A program made the translations under genes and the position numbers. Below are positions 34,881 through 43,792 of a stretch of DNA of 50,355 nucleotides, piece after piece (the first letter of the stretch is position 1; every line of letters begins with the position of its first letter). The notes below the pieces were generated by a model. It saw nothing but the letters and a program-made list of their open reading frames with translations, had not been told where the DNA came from and did not search any database. The stretch comes from Formosa algae (GTDB taxonomy: Bacteria > Bacteroidota > Bacteroidia > Flavobacteriales > Flavobacteriaceae), in assembly GCF_001439665.1 (NCBI RefSeq), contig NZ_LMAK01000020.1, positions 1-50,355 of the forward strand. Direction: 5' to 3'.

Positions 34881-35480
34881 ATGAATCCTAACGAATTACT
34901 TAATAAAGATGATATTATCGCAATGCAAAACAGCGATAAAAAAGTCTTTGTTAGAGTAATCGATTTGTACTATAACGATATGTATGTTTATTCCAAAAGC
35001 CTCTGCAGAGACGAGCTTTTAGCAAAAGATTTAGTCCAAGACATCTTCTTTAAATTATGGGAAAAACGGGACACCTTAAATGAGAATACCTTTATTAAAG
35101 GATGGCTGTATAAAAGTATTAAACACAAATACCTAGACCATATAAAAAAATACAGTCGAGAGACATATTTTCTTGAAAAAACCTTTTCGGATACCTTAAC
35201 CACGGTAATTCAACAGGAATATGATGAAAACCTAAATAGAAAATTAGCTTTGCTAGAACAGGAAATTGAAGTCCTTCCAAAAAAATGCAAACAGGTTTTA
35301 ATCATGAGTAAAAAAGAAGGTTTGACTAATATAGAAATTGCTGATTACTTAGGTATTTCTATTAAAACTGTAGAAGGCCATCTTACTAAAGCCTTCAAAA
35401 TTCTAAAAGATAATTTAAACGGTAAATACCAATTACTATTCACTTTTATGTGCCTTGATAGCAACGAGCTTAATGAATAG
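34881..35480 (+). CDS. ECF RNA polymerase sigma factor, FecI-like
   Basis: 199 residues from the ATG at 34881. A GTG at 34860 would add seven codons, but these run through a hairpin and an ATG start is more usual. Sigma region 2 is clear (YYNDMYVYSKSLCRDELLAK, DLVQDIFFKLWE), region 4 follows (LPKKCKQVLIMSKKEGLTNI, EIADYLGISIKTVEGHLTKA). It directs RNA polymerase to the SusC/D promoter when released by FecR. Unusually it is divergent from FecR rather than co-directional, so both are probably controlled from the shared intergenic region. It ends 39 bases before the right family B repeat array. Confidence 0.94.
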   Translation: MNPNELLNKDDIIAMQNSDKKVFVRVIDLYYNDMYVYSKSLCRDELLAKDLVQDIFFKLWEKRDTLNENTFIKGWLYKSIKHKYLDHIKKYSRETYFLEKTFSDTLTTVIQQEYDENLNRKLALLEQEIEVLPKKCKQVLIMSKKEGLTNIEIADYLGISIKTVEGHLTKAFKILKDNLNGKYQLLFTFMCLDSNELNE

Positions 35481-35518
35481 TATTGTCATTTAAAGAACCC
35501 TGTCGTACCAAAAACCAT

Positions 35519-36245
35519 GTCATTCCGAGGTATCGAGGAATCTCATCATCAGAACTCCAAACAAATCCCAACCAACAATCAAAAGATTCTTCACTCCGTT
35601 CTTAATGACAGTAACCAATAAACTCTATCAGTCGAAGTAACCTTGTCATTCTGAGGCATCGAGGAATCTCATCATCAAAACTCCAAACAAATTCCAACCA
35701 ACAATCAAAAGATTCTTCACTCCGTTCTGAATGACAGTGAGCAATAAATCCTGTAATTACAAGTAATATTGTCATTCCGAGGCACGAGGAATCTCATGAT
35801 TAAGACTCCAAAAACAATCCTAACTAACAATCATAAAATTCTTCACTGCGTTCTGAATGACAATAATCAATAAACTCTATCATTCCATATAACCGTGCCA
35901 TTCCGAGGCATCGAGGAATCTCATCATCATAACTCCAAGTAAATTCCAATTAGCATTCAAAAGATTCTTCACTCCGTTTTGAATGACAATAATCAATAAA
36001 CCCTATCTGTCCAAATAACCGTGTCATTCCGAGGCATCGAGGAATCTCATCATCAAAACTCCAAACAAATTCCAACCAACAATCAAAAGATTCTTCACTG
36101 CGTTCTGAATGACAGTGAGCAATAAACCCTGCCATTACTAATATTCAGTGTCATTCCGAGGTATCGAGGAATCTCACGATCAAAACTCCAATCTAATTCC
36201 AACCAACATTCAAAAGATTCTTCACTCCGTTCTGAATGACAGTAA
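35519..36245. repeat. Tandem array of the 126-bp extragenic repeat, family B (right array)
   Basis: Six units start near 35519, 35644, 35770, 35896, 36022 and 36149, spaced 125-127 bases. Each has the same outline as the left array: TGTCATTCCGAGG at one end, GAATGACA at the other and a shared interior such as ATCATCAGAACTCCAAACA. Orientation is the same as in the left array. Short reading frames inside give CHSERSEESFDC-like peptides, which are artefacts. From 36246 to 36354 only the esterase promoter region remains. Confidence 0.92.
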
Positions 36246-36354
36246 CCACAACCATATGTTAATGTATCTTCATATACTGTTAAAATTAGCCCTCCGTCAG
36301 CCAATGTTTTCGGCAATTAGCTTATATTATTTGCTGTAAAAATAATACATCAAA

Positions 36355-37257
36355 ATGCCTTATAAGTTATTACTAGTGCTATTATGTTTTAATGGTTTAT
36401 ATAGCCATGCGCAAACCCGATATGTAGATCGCGTGTTTCCCACGTTTACCACAAAAACACTAACCTATTCCATTAGAGCTAAAGACACTCTAAAACTAGA
36501 TATTTACCAACCCGAAAACGATTCGCTTAAAAAACGCCCCTTATTTGTTATGGTACATGGTGGCGGATTTATCTCTGGAGCAAGAAACGATAATTCCAAT
36601 GTTTCCTTGGCACAAGGGATTGCCAAACGTGGTTATGTGGTCGCTTCTATAGATTACCGATTGGCAACAGATAAAAAGATATTCAGTTGTCAATCCCCGC
36701 TACTGGGAGCCATGCAGACCTTTAATAATGCCGAAGAAGATATTCGCGATGCCTTAATATATCTCACACGATATAAAGACAGTTTTGGTATAGACGCTTC
36801 TAAAATTATACTGTTTGGAAGTAGCGCTGGTGCAGAAATCGTACTAAACATTGCCTATAACAAAACAGTTTTCGCACAAAAGGCAGACGACTATAAAAAA
36901 ATTAAAATTGCAGGTGTTGTCTCTGTTGCAGGCGCCATTCTTAATAGCGAATCTATAGACAAATCTAATGCGCTACCTACAGTTTTGTTTCATGGGATGG
37001 ACGATAAAGTAATTCCTTACGACCATGGTGCACACCACAACTGCTATAAAACAGCTCCTGGCTATTTTGCCATGGACGGCTCAAAAAAAATAGCAGAAAA
37101 ATTGGATCAACTCAATACCAGTTATATGTTGTATAGTTTTAAAAATAGAGCCCACGATATTTTTAACCTCCCGGAAGAAGACAGTCAAGAGGCCTTTAGT
37201 TTTATCAATAAAGTCGTCTTTAATAAGATGTTCCACCAAACCAAAATCATGAAGTAA
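36355..37257 (+). CDS. Exported alpha/beta-hydrolase esterase
   Basis: A 300-residue protein with a signal peptide in residues 1-20 (LLLVLLCFNGLYSHAQ). The oxyanion motif HGGGF and the nucleophile elbow GSSAG (Ser) with a later DDKVIPYD Asp and RAHDIF His give a full catalytic triad of the hormone-sensitive-lipase/carboxylesterase type. It probably hydrolyses short-chain or acetyl esters in the periplasm. Its substrate is unknown and it is not co-transcribed with neighbours: the repeat array is upstream and a terminator is downstream. Confidence 0.9.
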   Translation: MPYKLLLVLLCFNGLYSHAQTRYVDRVFPTFTTKTLTYSIRAKDTLKLDIYQPENDSLKKRPLFVMVHGGGFISGARNDNSNVSLAQGIAKRGYVVASIDYRLATDKKIFSCQSPLLGAMQTFNNAEEDIRDALIYLTRYKDSFGIDASKIILFGSSAGAEIVLNIAYNKTVFAQKADDYKKIKIAGVVSVAGAILNSESIDKSNALPTVLFHGMDDKVIPYDHGAHHNCYKTAPGYFAMDGSKKIAEKLDQLNTSYMLYSFKNRAHDIFNLPEEDSQEAFSFINKVVFNKMFHQTKIMK

Positions 37258-37270
37258 GTTAATCTGATAC

Positions 37271-37347
37271 TGTCATTCCGAGGCTCGAGGAATATCTTGA
37301 TAAATGTTATGTTGATGTTGTAATTCTGAGGTAAGAGGAATCTGTTG
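37271..37347. repeat. Two partial family B repeat ends
   Basis: TGTCATTCCGAGGCTCGAGG at 37271 matches the left end of the 126-bp unit. A weaker TGTAATTCTGAGGTAAGAGG follows at about 37318. Neither has its right-hand half, so they look like decayed copies. Behind them, 37390-37450 has a loose repetition of CCATA/ACTCCATAG words without obvious function. Confidence 0.6.
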
Positions 37348-37472
37348 AGGTTTACTCTAAAATTCTATTTATATAGAATCAAACCCCACTTAAACCCAAT
37401 GCCATACCTACTCCATACCAAAGCCATAGATACTCCATAGATAGTCCATGGAAACCTTATGGATAGAAATGC

Positions 37473-37503
37473 AAAAAGCGCCATGAAATTCACGGCGCTT
37501 TTT
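37473..37503. terminator. Bidirectional rho-independent terminator
   Basis: AAAAAGCGCC and GGCGCTTTTT form a 10-bp stem around an 11-base loop with partial further pairing. The A and T tracts make it work in both directions, between the esterase and the convergent arylsulfotransferase-like gene. Confidence 0.88.
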
Positions 37504-37554
37504 ATATATAGGCGATATAACATCGCCTAATTGAGAGTCTGGTATCATTTACAT

Positions 37555-39006
37555 TTACTCACACGTATAATCTGAACCAGATTCTATCGTGCCTTGATTA
37601 CTTAAGGCATAGTTTTCTAGTCCAACATAATCTGTAGCATATTTAGAAACTCTAAATACAGAATTACTGCTAGCCACAGCATACTGATCGACTATACCAC
37701 TTTCTGAAACAGGATTCACATATTCCCAAACGGTTTCTCCTGCATAATTCACTTCTGTAAACGTTCCTGAAGACCCGACTCCAATTAATGTGTTACCGTT
37801 AGATAAACGGCGTGCACCAGATATATAAGGAGAGAACATATTACTCGGTGTTTCATCAGTATACGTCCATTGGAACGCTGAAGGGGTGTATGCACCATCT
37901 TCTAAAGTATACGATCCGTCGGCACTCACTTCAGTATCGATGACATTAACCGAAGAATAACTCGATCCGGTTGCGCTTCCTGCCTGATTATTAAACACCA
38001 TAATCATACCGCCATCAATATAATCAGTATCAATCCAATTCGCATCATGCTGATTGAATAATTGCTGATCGCTAGAACTTCCTTGATCGTAGGTTTGCGG
38101 ATTCCCCCAACGGTATAAGAAATCGCCTCCTTGGCCATGTGTTCCGCCTTCGTGAGTTGCGGCTTCAGCTGTAGTTGTAGAGTGATCTATAATATAAAAT
38201 TCACTATAACTTCTGCTGCTAACTACAATTTGGTCTAAAGTCTCGTTATAATCGATAGCATTAAAATGTAACCAATCGGCTTCTTCATCACTTTCGTAAT
38301 CGTAATTAATATTTAATAATCCAGGATTATCGGCAACCACACCGTAATTATCGGCAGTGGCATCTTCATCTTGTACAATATGATCCCAAGCATGCCATTC
38401 CCAAATCACTTCTCCTGTACCAGCAGTTAAATCGGGTTGAATTTCAATAATCTTTTCAGACCATAATTCTGAAATGTAATCGGTACGTCCTGCTGTTGCC
38501 ACTTCTGTAGCTGTCTTTTTTTCCCAAGCAATCACGAGTATATTACCATTATCCATATATTCCACATCGTGGTGTTGTAATTCGGTGGTAGAGGCTACAT
38601 CATAGTCCCAAACAACAGTACCTTCTGCATCTAGCAATTCTATAATTCCACCTTGTCCGCCAGCCACAAAACTGGTGCTACCCACATCGCCAGGACGTAA
38701 TAAATAGCCATTTTCTAAAAGGTAAAAAGAGTGAGCTGGTAAATAATCAGACGCCCAAGTATACATTAAATCACCACAATTATCAATAAGATATGTATTC
38801 ATGCTGCGTAATGGAGAAAATAAGGTGTAAGCATCTTCAGCTTCCGATGTATTGAGTTTTAAACCCACGGTATAATCAGAATTAGATGTTGTACCATCAG
38901 TAGTTGTATCGTCTGTGGTATCTGTTTCTGTGTAACTGTCGTCGTCACTACAATTGGTGAGCGTTAATGCTAAAAAGAATAAGGATAATAAAGGGATATA
39001 TTTCAT
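37555..39006 (-). CDS. Arylsulfotransferase (ASST)-like lipoprotein
   Basis: A 483-residue protein. The signal MKYIPLLSLFFLALTLTNCS ends in a lipobox Cys followed by Ser-Asp-Asp-Asp, the export tag for surface lipoproteins in Bacteroidetes, and then a Thr/Asp-rich linker. The body shows beta-propeller repeats (YLIDNCGDLMYTWASDYLPA, VVWDYDVAS, VIWEWHAWDH, WHAWDHI, LFNQHDANWI, GNTLIGVGSSGTFTEV), as in arylsulfotransferases. The histidines in LQHHDVEY, NQHDAN and DWLHFNAID could be the active-site set. Classic ASST transfers sulfate between phenols; members in marine Bacteroidetes are uncharacterised, so the substrate is open. Confidence 0.8.
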   Translation of the reverse strand: MKYIPLLSLFFLALTLTNCSDDDSYTETDTTDDTTTDGTTSNSDYTVGLKLNTSEAEDAYTLFSPLRSMNTYLIDNCGDLMYTWASDYLPAHSFYLLENGYLLRPGDVGSTSFVAGGQGGIIELLDAEGTVVWDYDVASTTELQHHDVEYMDNGNILVIAWEKKTATEVATAGRTDYISELWSEKIIEIQPDLTAGTGEVIWEWHAWDHIVQDEDATADNYGVVADNPGLLNINYDYESDEEADWLHFNAIDYNETLDQIVVSSRSYSEFYIIDHSTTTAEAATHEGGTHGQGGDFLYRWGNPQTYDQGSSSDQQLFNQHDANWIDTDYIDGGMIMVFNNQAGSATGSSYSSVNVIDTEVSADGSYTLEDGAYTPSAFQWTYTDETPSNMFSPYISGARRLSNGNTLIGVGSSGTFTEVNYAGETVWEYVNPVSESGIVDQYAVASSNSVFRVSKYATDYVGLENYALSNQGTIESGSDYTCE

Positions 39007-39219
39007 AAGTCTTAAGATATTTAATACTTACAAATGTCAATATTATACCGCTAAAACAGTAACCATATTACATGTATTCTGTGAAACCCATTCCCTACTC
39101 TGCATGTGATATTTTTCACTCTGTAGGTCCTTAAATAAAATAGCAGATTAGCCGATTTTAGGTCTTAAAATTGTTGTTTTACTAGGCTGAAATCTACGAA
39201 AAGTCAATAAAAAAAATGA

Positions 39220-40461
39220 TTAACCTGCTTTGGTATTTAAATCTTTAATTAAATGAAACGCATAATACAATATGATAGCTGCTGATATCCCGATACAACA
39301 CCACATAAACCAGGGTTGTTGCCATAAAGATATTGGCTCTGTCTGTGGCTTTTCTGGAGTTACAGTGGTTAAACTACGCATACGGACTACAGGTAAAGCG
39401 CGTGTTTGGGTTTGGGCTACTTCTGAGAGATCGTACTCTGGAGCTTGTAATTCGGGATCGCCTGCCGAAAACGTATAAGCTTGCTTGGCATTTAAATGTG
39501 CAACCACATACTTTGGAGTCTGTAACAGTTGAATTTGAGGAATAACTAATTTAGGATTGTCCTTATTTTCAATCTCTATATACAATTCTTTTGTTTTTAG
39601 CATCGGAATATCAAAAACCAAAGGCGCATCGGAACGGATCTCAAAACTAGTAATCACATTAGTATATGTTTCCATAACATGATTCACTTCGCGTTCACGT
39701 AAAGTATATACTTTAGCTTGTCGGCTATACAACTCAGGTGATGTAATGGCCATGGAAATCTGATTGACAACTTCTGGCTCTGCAAAACGGATTTGAATTT
39801 GTGTGCTTTTATCTTGCTCTGTATAAGATATAGATCCTAGTGGAAGCACCTCTTTATCTACAGGAACCAAATTTACCATTTCGGCTGATGCTGTTCCGAT
39901 ATTTATCAGATTTATGGGTAAAGACTGTGCATCATCAAACACCAATTTTAAATACGGATAGTCACATTTAGGAAACTGAATGACTTTATATACACTGGTT
40001 GCATCAGCATGATTTAAATCCTGAAGCAAACCATTATTAACGAGTCCGTACCATTGCTTAGTATCATAACTTCCAGCTAATTGATACCCTTTATTGCCCT
40101 GATAATTGGCTATAGAAAGTACAGCTTCGGTGAGAGTTGCTTTAGGGTTTTTAAAGATATAAACAGAACTGCTATCGCCTACTCGTGTATTAGATAGAAT
40201 ATCGAAAGCGCTAAAATTAGACACCGTAGTCCGGCTATATGCACGAGTTGGGTGTATAAAATACGGCACCTGTTGCCCTGTCGCATCCCAAATCCTAAAG
40301 TCATTTAAATTAGATTGCGCATAAGATAACACTGAATGTGATATGGGAATAAGATATAACCCATCAGCAGGTACAGTGTCTAAATTACCAGTGATAGTGG
40401 GACGCTGACCAAAGGCAGAAACCACACTAAGTAGCACACACAATTTAATCCATAGTTTCAT
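39220..40461 (-). CDS. DUF3999-family exported membrane protein
   Basis: 413 residues from the ATG at 40461 (MKLWIKLCVLLSVVSAFGQ signal peptide); a start at 40482 is open but less likely. The large beta-rich periplasmic part (NLNDFRIWDATGQQVPYFIH, YKVIQFPKCDYPYLKLVFDD) fits DUF3999. A single membrane helix near the C-terminus (FMWCCIGISAAIILYYAFHL) anchors it. The gene overlaps the upstream DUF2339 gene by 17 bases. DUF2339 and DUF3999 genes are often paired, and a joint cell-envelope role is thought likely but is not known. Confidence 0.82.
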   Translation of the reverse strand: MKLWIKLCVLLSVVSAFGQRPTITGNLDTVPADGLYLIPISHSVLSYAQSNLNDFRIWDATGQQVPYFIHPTRAYSRTTVSNFSAFDILSNTRVGDSSSVYIFKNPKATLTEAVLSIANYQGNKGYQLAGSYDTKQWYGLVNNGLLQDLNHADATSVYKVIQFPKCDYPYLKLVFDDAQSLPINLINIGTASAEMVNLVPVDKEVLPLGSISYTEQDKSTQIQIRFAEPEVVNQISMAITSPELYSRQAKVYTLREREVNHVMETYTNVITSFEIRSDAPLVFDIPMLKTKELYIEIENKDNPKLVIPQIQLLQTPKYVVAHLNAKQAYTFSAGDPELQAPEYDLSEVAQTQTRALPVVRMRSLTTVTPEKPQTEPISLWQQPWFMWCCIGISAAIILYYAFHLIKDLNTKAG

Positions 40462-43129
40462 GTTCTGTTGTATTGTCTTCATCGGTGACTAAAACTTTGA
40501 TTTTTTGATATATAAATGAAATAACTAAGATAAGTACTCCTAATAATATAAAGGCGATAATCTTTCCGGTTTCAGACACATTACTGATGTCGTACACAAA
40601 CAGCTTAACAATAGTCAGTCCTAAAAGTGATAACGCAATAATACGTAAGTGTTTCAGCTGTTTTTTGATACCCCATAATAACAAGCCAAAAGCAAGTACA
40701 CCCCATAATATTGGAAGTCCCGTTTTTATAATCTTATACTTAGCGGCGTAAAACTGCTCATAAGCACTTGTAAATTCATCTGAAATTGTTGAGAAATCCA
40801 TCATATACAACCCTTGTAAAATCACTTCGTTACTCGCAATGAGCACCAAAATAAATACAGCAAACCACAATGCTAATTTATGATTAAAGATCTGAAACAC
40901 CTTTTTAGGCGTATTGGTTTTGTAAATCAGTATCCAGAAATACACCATACACACTAAAGACACCAAATGCAGATAATATGCCAAAGTAGAATCTAAACCA
41001 TAAGCAACATTATCCTCTAATTCTGCAAGCGGAAGCTGAATAAACAATACGGCAAAAGCGAAAATATTTAAGACCGCCAAGATATTAATAAGTCTAATGG
41101 CTTTAACTGATGCATTTCTATACAATACCGCACAAAATACAGTGGTAAAGACCACATGATAAAACACAGAAATGGCTATGGTATTTTCAAAATCGTAATA
41201 CGCTAAAGATTGGTAAACAACTTCTGCTAAACCAACAATATATGCAAAGATTACAGCAAGCCTACCACTTAGTTGTCTATAAGTAACCGGTTTAAAATGT
41301 AAGCCGAATTTAGATATGATTTCTGTGTCTTTACGCAATAATACGTTTACGCCTACAAAAGACGCTACGACTAAAAGTCCAGCTATAAATATAGGATTCA
41401 GAATTAAGGCTAAGTCGGAAGCATTAAAATACACTTCCCAATCCATAATCAAACTTCCAACCATTAAAGTTTGTACAATAACAGTCGCAAAACTATAGCT
41501 TTTTATTTGTGATTTTTGAGACAACCAAAGCAACATGACCGCTTCTACAGCCCAAAATATCGTTATGCTATGTCCTGAGAACTGCACCGGAATAGCCAAC
41601 GTTATAAAGGTTAAACTGAGGCCTATTAACAAGTAAATACCTCTTTTATCTAAACCAAACTTCTTATACAACAATACAGAATACCCCATGTTTAATAGGG
41701 CTAAAAGCGCTGTAAAAGCACCTGTATATTCAGGTTTAAATGCCGTTAACACATACATACCTATACCATAAAACACAAAATTGTTAATGGTTAGCATGCT
41801 TAATTGTATAGTAGTAAAGCGGCCTTTATCGCGTAAATTATTAATGATGTTGGTAATGATAAAAATGATATAGAATGCAAAACCAAATACTAAAGCACCG
41901 AAGTGATGTGGTGCATCTGTTAGTTGATCTTTTAATACCCAACCGCCAAACAATACCATAGTAAATATAAACGCCAGTATGTGTAATAGTTGCCATTTTT
42001 TAAAATAGGCTAAAGTCAGTATTCCAATATCTAAAATAGCGATATATGTAAACAGTACCAGGTAGTTGCCACTGCCAGTACTAATCATAAAAGGTACAGC
42101 AAAACCACCAATAAGTGAGAGTATAGCGAGTTCCATGCGGTTATACGACAAGGAAATTAAACAACTAAAGGCAGTAATTACAACCATAATGGCAAAGGCG
42201 ACTTCTTGTCCGAAGAGGCCGTATTCATGAAACGCAATGGCTATGGTAAAGTAAAAAATAGCAATGGCTCCAGCTACCAACACCGAACTAAATGGTGCAT
42301 ATTTTTTTCGGAGTTTATGCGCTATAAATAACACTAAACTTCCCGCTAAAATACCAATCCCTACACGTGCAGGTTCGTTAATCCAGTTTTTATCAATCGC
42401 AAATTTCACAAAATAACTAATCCCTAACACCAGAATTAGAATACCTATTTTATTAATTAGATTCTCCCCAATAAATTTCTCTAAATCAGGGTTCTTTTGT
42501 TTAAAACGTTCCCAAAGTGAAAGTGTTGGCGCCTCAGATTCTGAAGGTTCTGGCATGGTATAAAGCTCTGGCTCTGCCGCCTCAACTTGTGGTGTTGGTG
42601 ATGCTTCCTCTGTTTTTGTTTCTGTAGCTGCAGACTCATCTAACGGCTGTGCTTGATAATAATCATAATCGGCGATTATAGTACGTATAAATGTCATATC
42701 AGATTGCGATGGCATATCATCTAACCCTAAAACGTCTATAATTTTCGCTCGTAATGGTGCAAGTTGTGTATAATCTGTAGTAGCTTCTGCTGTTTCAAAA
42801 AGAGATCTAATCACCTTCATATCCTTAACAGATAAGGCTGCAGCTTTTTTATACGTTGGTATATAAGGCGTTTCTATAGGTTCTGAATACACACTTTCTT
42901 CTGCGTATGAAAAGTCTACAGGAACCTCGACATGCTCCGTTTCAACAGGCTTAACCGTTTCTTTTTCAACAGTTTTAGAAGATGTATCTGACGATAATGC
43001 ATCTGACAACCGATTTATCTTATCGTTTAAACGCGCTATATCGTCCTGTAGTAAAGTCCGATCTTTATGAGAGCGAGACCTTTGAAGGATTAATAAAAGT
43101 ATAATAATACAAGACAGAAAATATTCCAT
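40445..43129 (-). CDS. DUF2339-family large integral membrane protein
   Basis: An 894-residue protein. It has one N-terminal hydrophobic segment (YFLSCIIILLLILQRSRS), a coiled-coil and acidic low-complexity stretch to about residue 205, then about 24 closely spaced membrane segments. The block FIGENLINKIGILILVLGIS followed by YFVKFAIDKNWINEPARVGI is the DUF2339 signature. Function is unknown. It is the first gene of a two-gene unit with the overlapping DUF3999 gene. A transport or envelope-assembly role is possible but not shown. Confidence 0.88.
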   Translation of the reverse strand: MEYFLSCIIILLLILQRSRSHKDRTLLQDDIARLNDKINRLSDALSSDTSSKTVEKETVKPVETEHVEVPVDFSYAEESVYSEPIETPYIPTYKKAAALSVKDMKVIRSLFETAEATTDYTQLAPLRAKIIDVLGLDDMPSQSDMTFIRTIIADYDYYQAQPLDESAATETKTEEASPTPQVEAAEPELYTMPEPSESEAPTLSLWERFKQKNPDLEKFIGENLINKIGILILVLGISYFVKFAIDKNWINEPARVGIGILAGSLVLFIAHKLRKKYAPFSSVLVAGAIAIFYFTIAIAFHEYGLFGQEVAFAIMVVITAFSCLISLSYNRMELAILSLIGGFAVPFMISTGSGNYLVLFTYIAILDIGILTLAYFKKWQLLHILAFIFTMVLFGGWVLKDQLTDAPHHFGALVFGFAFYIIFIITNIINNLRDKGRFTTIQLSMLTINNFVFYGIGMYVLTAFKPEYTGAFTALLALLNMGYSVLLYKKFGLDKRGIYLLIGLSLTFITLAIPVQFSGHSITIFWAVEAVMLLWLSQKSQIKSYSFATVIVQTLMVGSLIMDWEVYFNASDLALILNPIFIAGLLVVASFVGVNVLLRKDTEIISKFGLHFKPVTYRQLSGRLAVIFAYIVGLAEVVYQSLAYYDFENTIAISVFYHVVFTTVFCAVLYRNASVKAIRLINILAVLNIFAFAVLFIQLPLAELEDNVAYGLDSTLAYYLHLVSLVCMVYFWILIYKTNTPKKVFQIFNHKLALWFAVFILVLIASNEVILQGLYMMDFSTISDEFTSAYEQFYAAKYKIIKTGLPILWGVLAFGLLLWGIKKQLKHLRIIALSLLGLTIVKLFVYDISNVSETGKIIAFILLGVLILVISFIYQKIKVLVTDEDNTTEHETMD

Positions 43130-43290
43130 AAACTCAGTAATTAAGATTCTCCTACAGAGATAATACGCAATGTAGTATTTATTTTAAGATTATGACTTAT
43201 GATGTAACGGAAGCTTGATTGTAGTAAATTTTAATAATTAAGTTCCATAATACAGATTAAAAAAGGGGAAAATCACAGCAATTAAATCCT

Positions 43291-43298
43291 TAAATTTG
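43291..43298 (+). promoter_or_regulatory. -7 promoter box of the thioredoxin-like gene
   Basis: TAAATTTG fits TAnnTTTG, 27 bases before the ATG at 43325. No -33 TTG is seen at the expected place. Confidence 0.4.
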
Positions 43299-43324
43299 TA
43301 CTCATCTTAATATAAAAATGTGCA

Positions 43325-43792
43325 ATGCAGACTCCCATAACATCCATACCCGTTTTAGACTTAGAAGATGTTCCTGTAAATCTAATGTCTGCTTATAAAA
43401 ACAAAGTGTTGTTAGTTATTATATACAACAACGATTGTTTAGGATGTACGGGACGCGCTATTCCTTTGGCTTACGAGTTTCAGCAGACATTTCCCAACAT
43501 ACAAGTGATAGGTATTCATGCCGATTTTGTAAACAGAGAAGGCACAAAAGACAATATAAAACAAGTCTTTACAAGTGGTGAAGTACCGTTTCCAATATAC
43601 ATAGATAAACAACATCAGGTGTTCGATCAGTTTCATGCAGAAGGGACACCACAATGGTTACTAATTGCTGAAGATGGCACATTATTTCGGTCTATTTTCG
43701 GCTCTCAAGATAACGCCCAAAACCGCTTGCATTATGCCTTAGAGAGTCTAGCAGGAAATACAAGCCATGAGGCTACTGCTGAGGATTCTTAA
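43325..43792 (+). CDS. Thioredoxin-like/TlpA-type redoxin
   Basis: A 155-residue protein with no signal peptide. VLLVIIYNNDCLGCTGRAIP holds a CxxC active-site pair, and PFPIYIDKQHQVFDQFHAEGTPQWLLIAEDG contains the cis-Pro (GTPQW) of the thioredoxin fold. It resembles AhpC/TSA or TlpA-like cytosolic oxidoreductases. The partner is unknown. Its 3' end overlaps the convergent MFS gene by 20 bases. Confidence 0.82.
   Translation: MQTPITSIPVLDLEDVPVNLMSAYKNKVLLVIIYNNDCLGCTGRAIPLAYEFQQTFPNIQVIGIHADFVNREGTKDNIKQVFTSGEVPFPIYIDKQHQVFDQFHAEGTPQWLLIAEDGTLFRSIFGSQDNAQNRLHYALESLAGNTSHEATAEDS

Noticed and set aside
35519-36245. Regular spacing that might suggest a CRISPR array
   Set aside because: The whole 126-base unit repeats, with palindromic ends and no unique spacers; no cas genes are near.
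35950-36339. Short reading frames with CHSERSEESF-like peptides
   Set aside because: They are translations of the 126-bp palindromic repeat, a known false-gene pattern in Bacteroidetes; frames change from unit to unit and no start context is conserved.
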